Shown: piece by piece, positions 63,926 to 64,000 of the stretch
Position numbering within the stretch: position 1 is the stretch's first letter
Layout of the letters: each line of letters begins with the position of its first letter
Origin: Banduia mediterranea
GTDB lineage: Bacteria; Pseudomonadota; Gammaproteobacteria; Nevskiales; Nevskiaceae
Assembly (NCBI RefSeq): GCF_031846245.1
Contig: NZ_JAVRIC010000007.1
Span: forward strand, 62,001-126,000
Reading direction: 5' to 3'
DNA: 64,000 nt
Notes under the pieces: model-generated
Databases searched by the model: none
Told to the model about the DNA's origin: nothing
The model's input: only the letters and a program-made list of their open reading frames with translations
Made by a program: the position numbers and the translations under genes

Positions 63926-64000
63926 TCAAACCGGATACTTGCCGCGCATCGAGTCTATGGCGCGCAGCACGTGGCTACGCGTGATGTGGCCGATGACACG
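63926..64000 (-). CDS. C-terminal end of a CBS-domain protein (partial)
   Basis: The last 24 codons, RVIGHITRSHVLRAIDSMR then GKYPV and TGA, match the end of a CBS domain (viGvitrsdvl pattern). The rest lies beyond the right edge. Could be a stand-alone CBS protein or a channel/transporter with CBS tail. Confidence 0.6.
   Translation of the reverse strand, partial: RVIGHITRSHVLRAIDSMRGKYPV

Overview
The window reads as chromosomal DNA of a high-GC gammaproteobacterium. The gene content (NtrB/NtrC with glnA, UbiK, ComM, Slt, a TorF-type porin beside amtB, LpxL and WaaA, cytochrome c4 beside DsbA) fits the Nevskiales/Lysobacterales side of the class. That placement is inferred from gene content only. 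Most genes are dense housekeeping genes in short operons with ATGA overlaps. Two short stretches (about 35.8-38.1 kb and 52.6-54.0 kb) are accessory scars with transposase remnants, pseudogenes and repeats.

Layout. 0-5.9 kb: glyQ (partial), then glnA, a DUF4124 protein, ntrB-ntrC and a lipoprotein; glnA has a clear sigma-54 promoter with NtrC-type dyads upstream. 6-13.6 kb: EcsC, NRDE, pteridine reductase, uppP, cca, slt, a TauE/SafE remnant. 13.6-18.9 kb: a thioesterase and the phenylalanine/tyrosine degradation genes phhA, hppD, fah and maiA (no hmgA), interrupted by a Spy/CpxP-like gene. 18.9-25.1 kb: prolyl aminopeptidase, MltD-like transglycosylase, aroE, hemB, ysxC. 25.1-29.6 kb: cytochrome c4, dsbA, an M14 peptidase, then a TPR protein and an L,D-transpeptidase that share a C-terminal domain. 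29.7-35.2 kb: LPS genes (heptosyltransferase, GT4, LpxL, a UDP-glucuronate-epimerase type enzyme, WaaA).

35.2-38.1 kb: tRNA-Arg(CCG) followed by 141-bp tandem repeats that carry copies of the tRNA 3' end, then IS66 and IS110 remnants. 38.1-45.4 kb: two DUF4124 proteins, an NlpC/P60 lipoprotein, P-II/amtB/P-II, ubiK, comM, torF porin, cytochrome c5. 45.5-52.6 kb: a leucine/isovalerate degradation operon (isovaleryl-CoA dehydrogenase, both methylcrotonyl-CoA carboxylase subunits, 3-oxoacid CoA-transferase) opposite a TetR regulator. 54-64 kb: AcuI/YhdH-type reductase, pdxH, cupin, dienelactone hydrolase, M48 protease, an orphan OppF ATPase, Dps, an SDR protein, a PlsC acyltransferase, an Atm1-type ABC exporter and the tail of a CBS-domain protein.

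How it fits together. The two nitrogen loci are linked by matching sigma-54/NtrC-type signals. Tyrosine and leucine breakdown both yield acetoacetate, which the CoA-transferase would activate. A 79-154 bp dispersed repeat occurs three times between genes. No CRISPR array, prophage or defence system was seen. The most unusual local structures are the tRNA-derived tandem repeat, the dispersed repeat family and the paired TPR/L,D-transpeptidase proteins.
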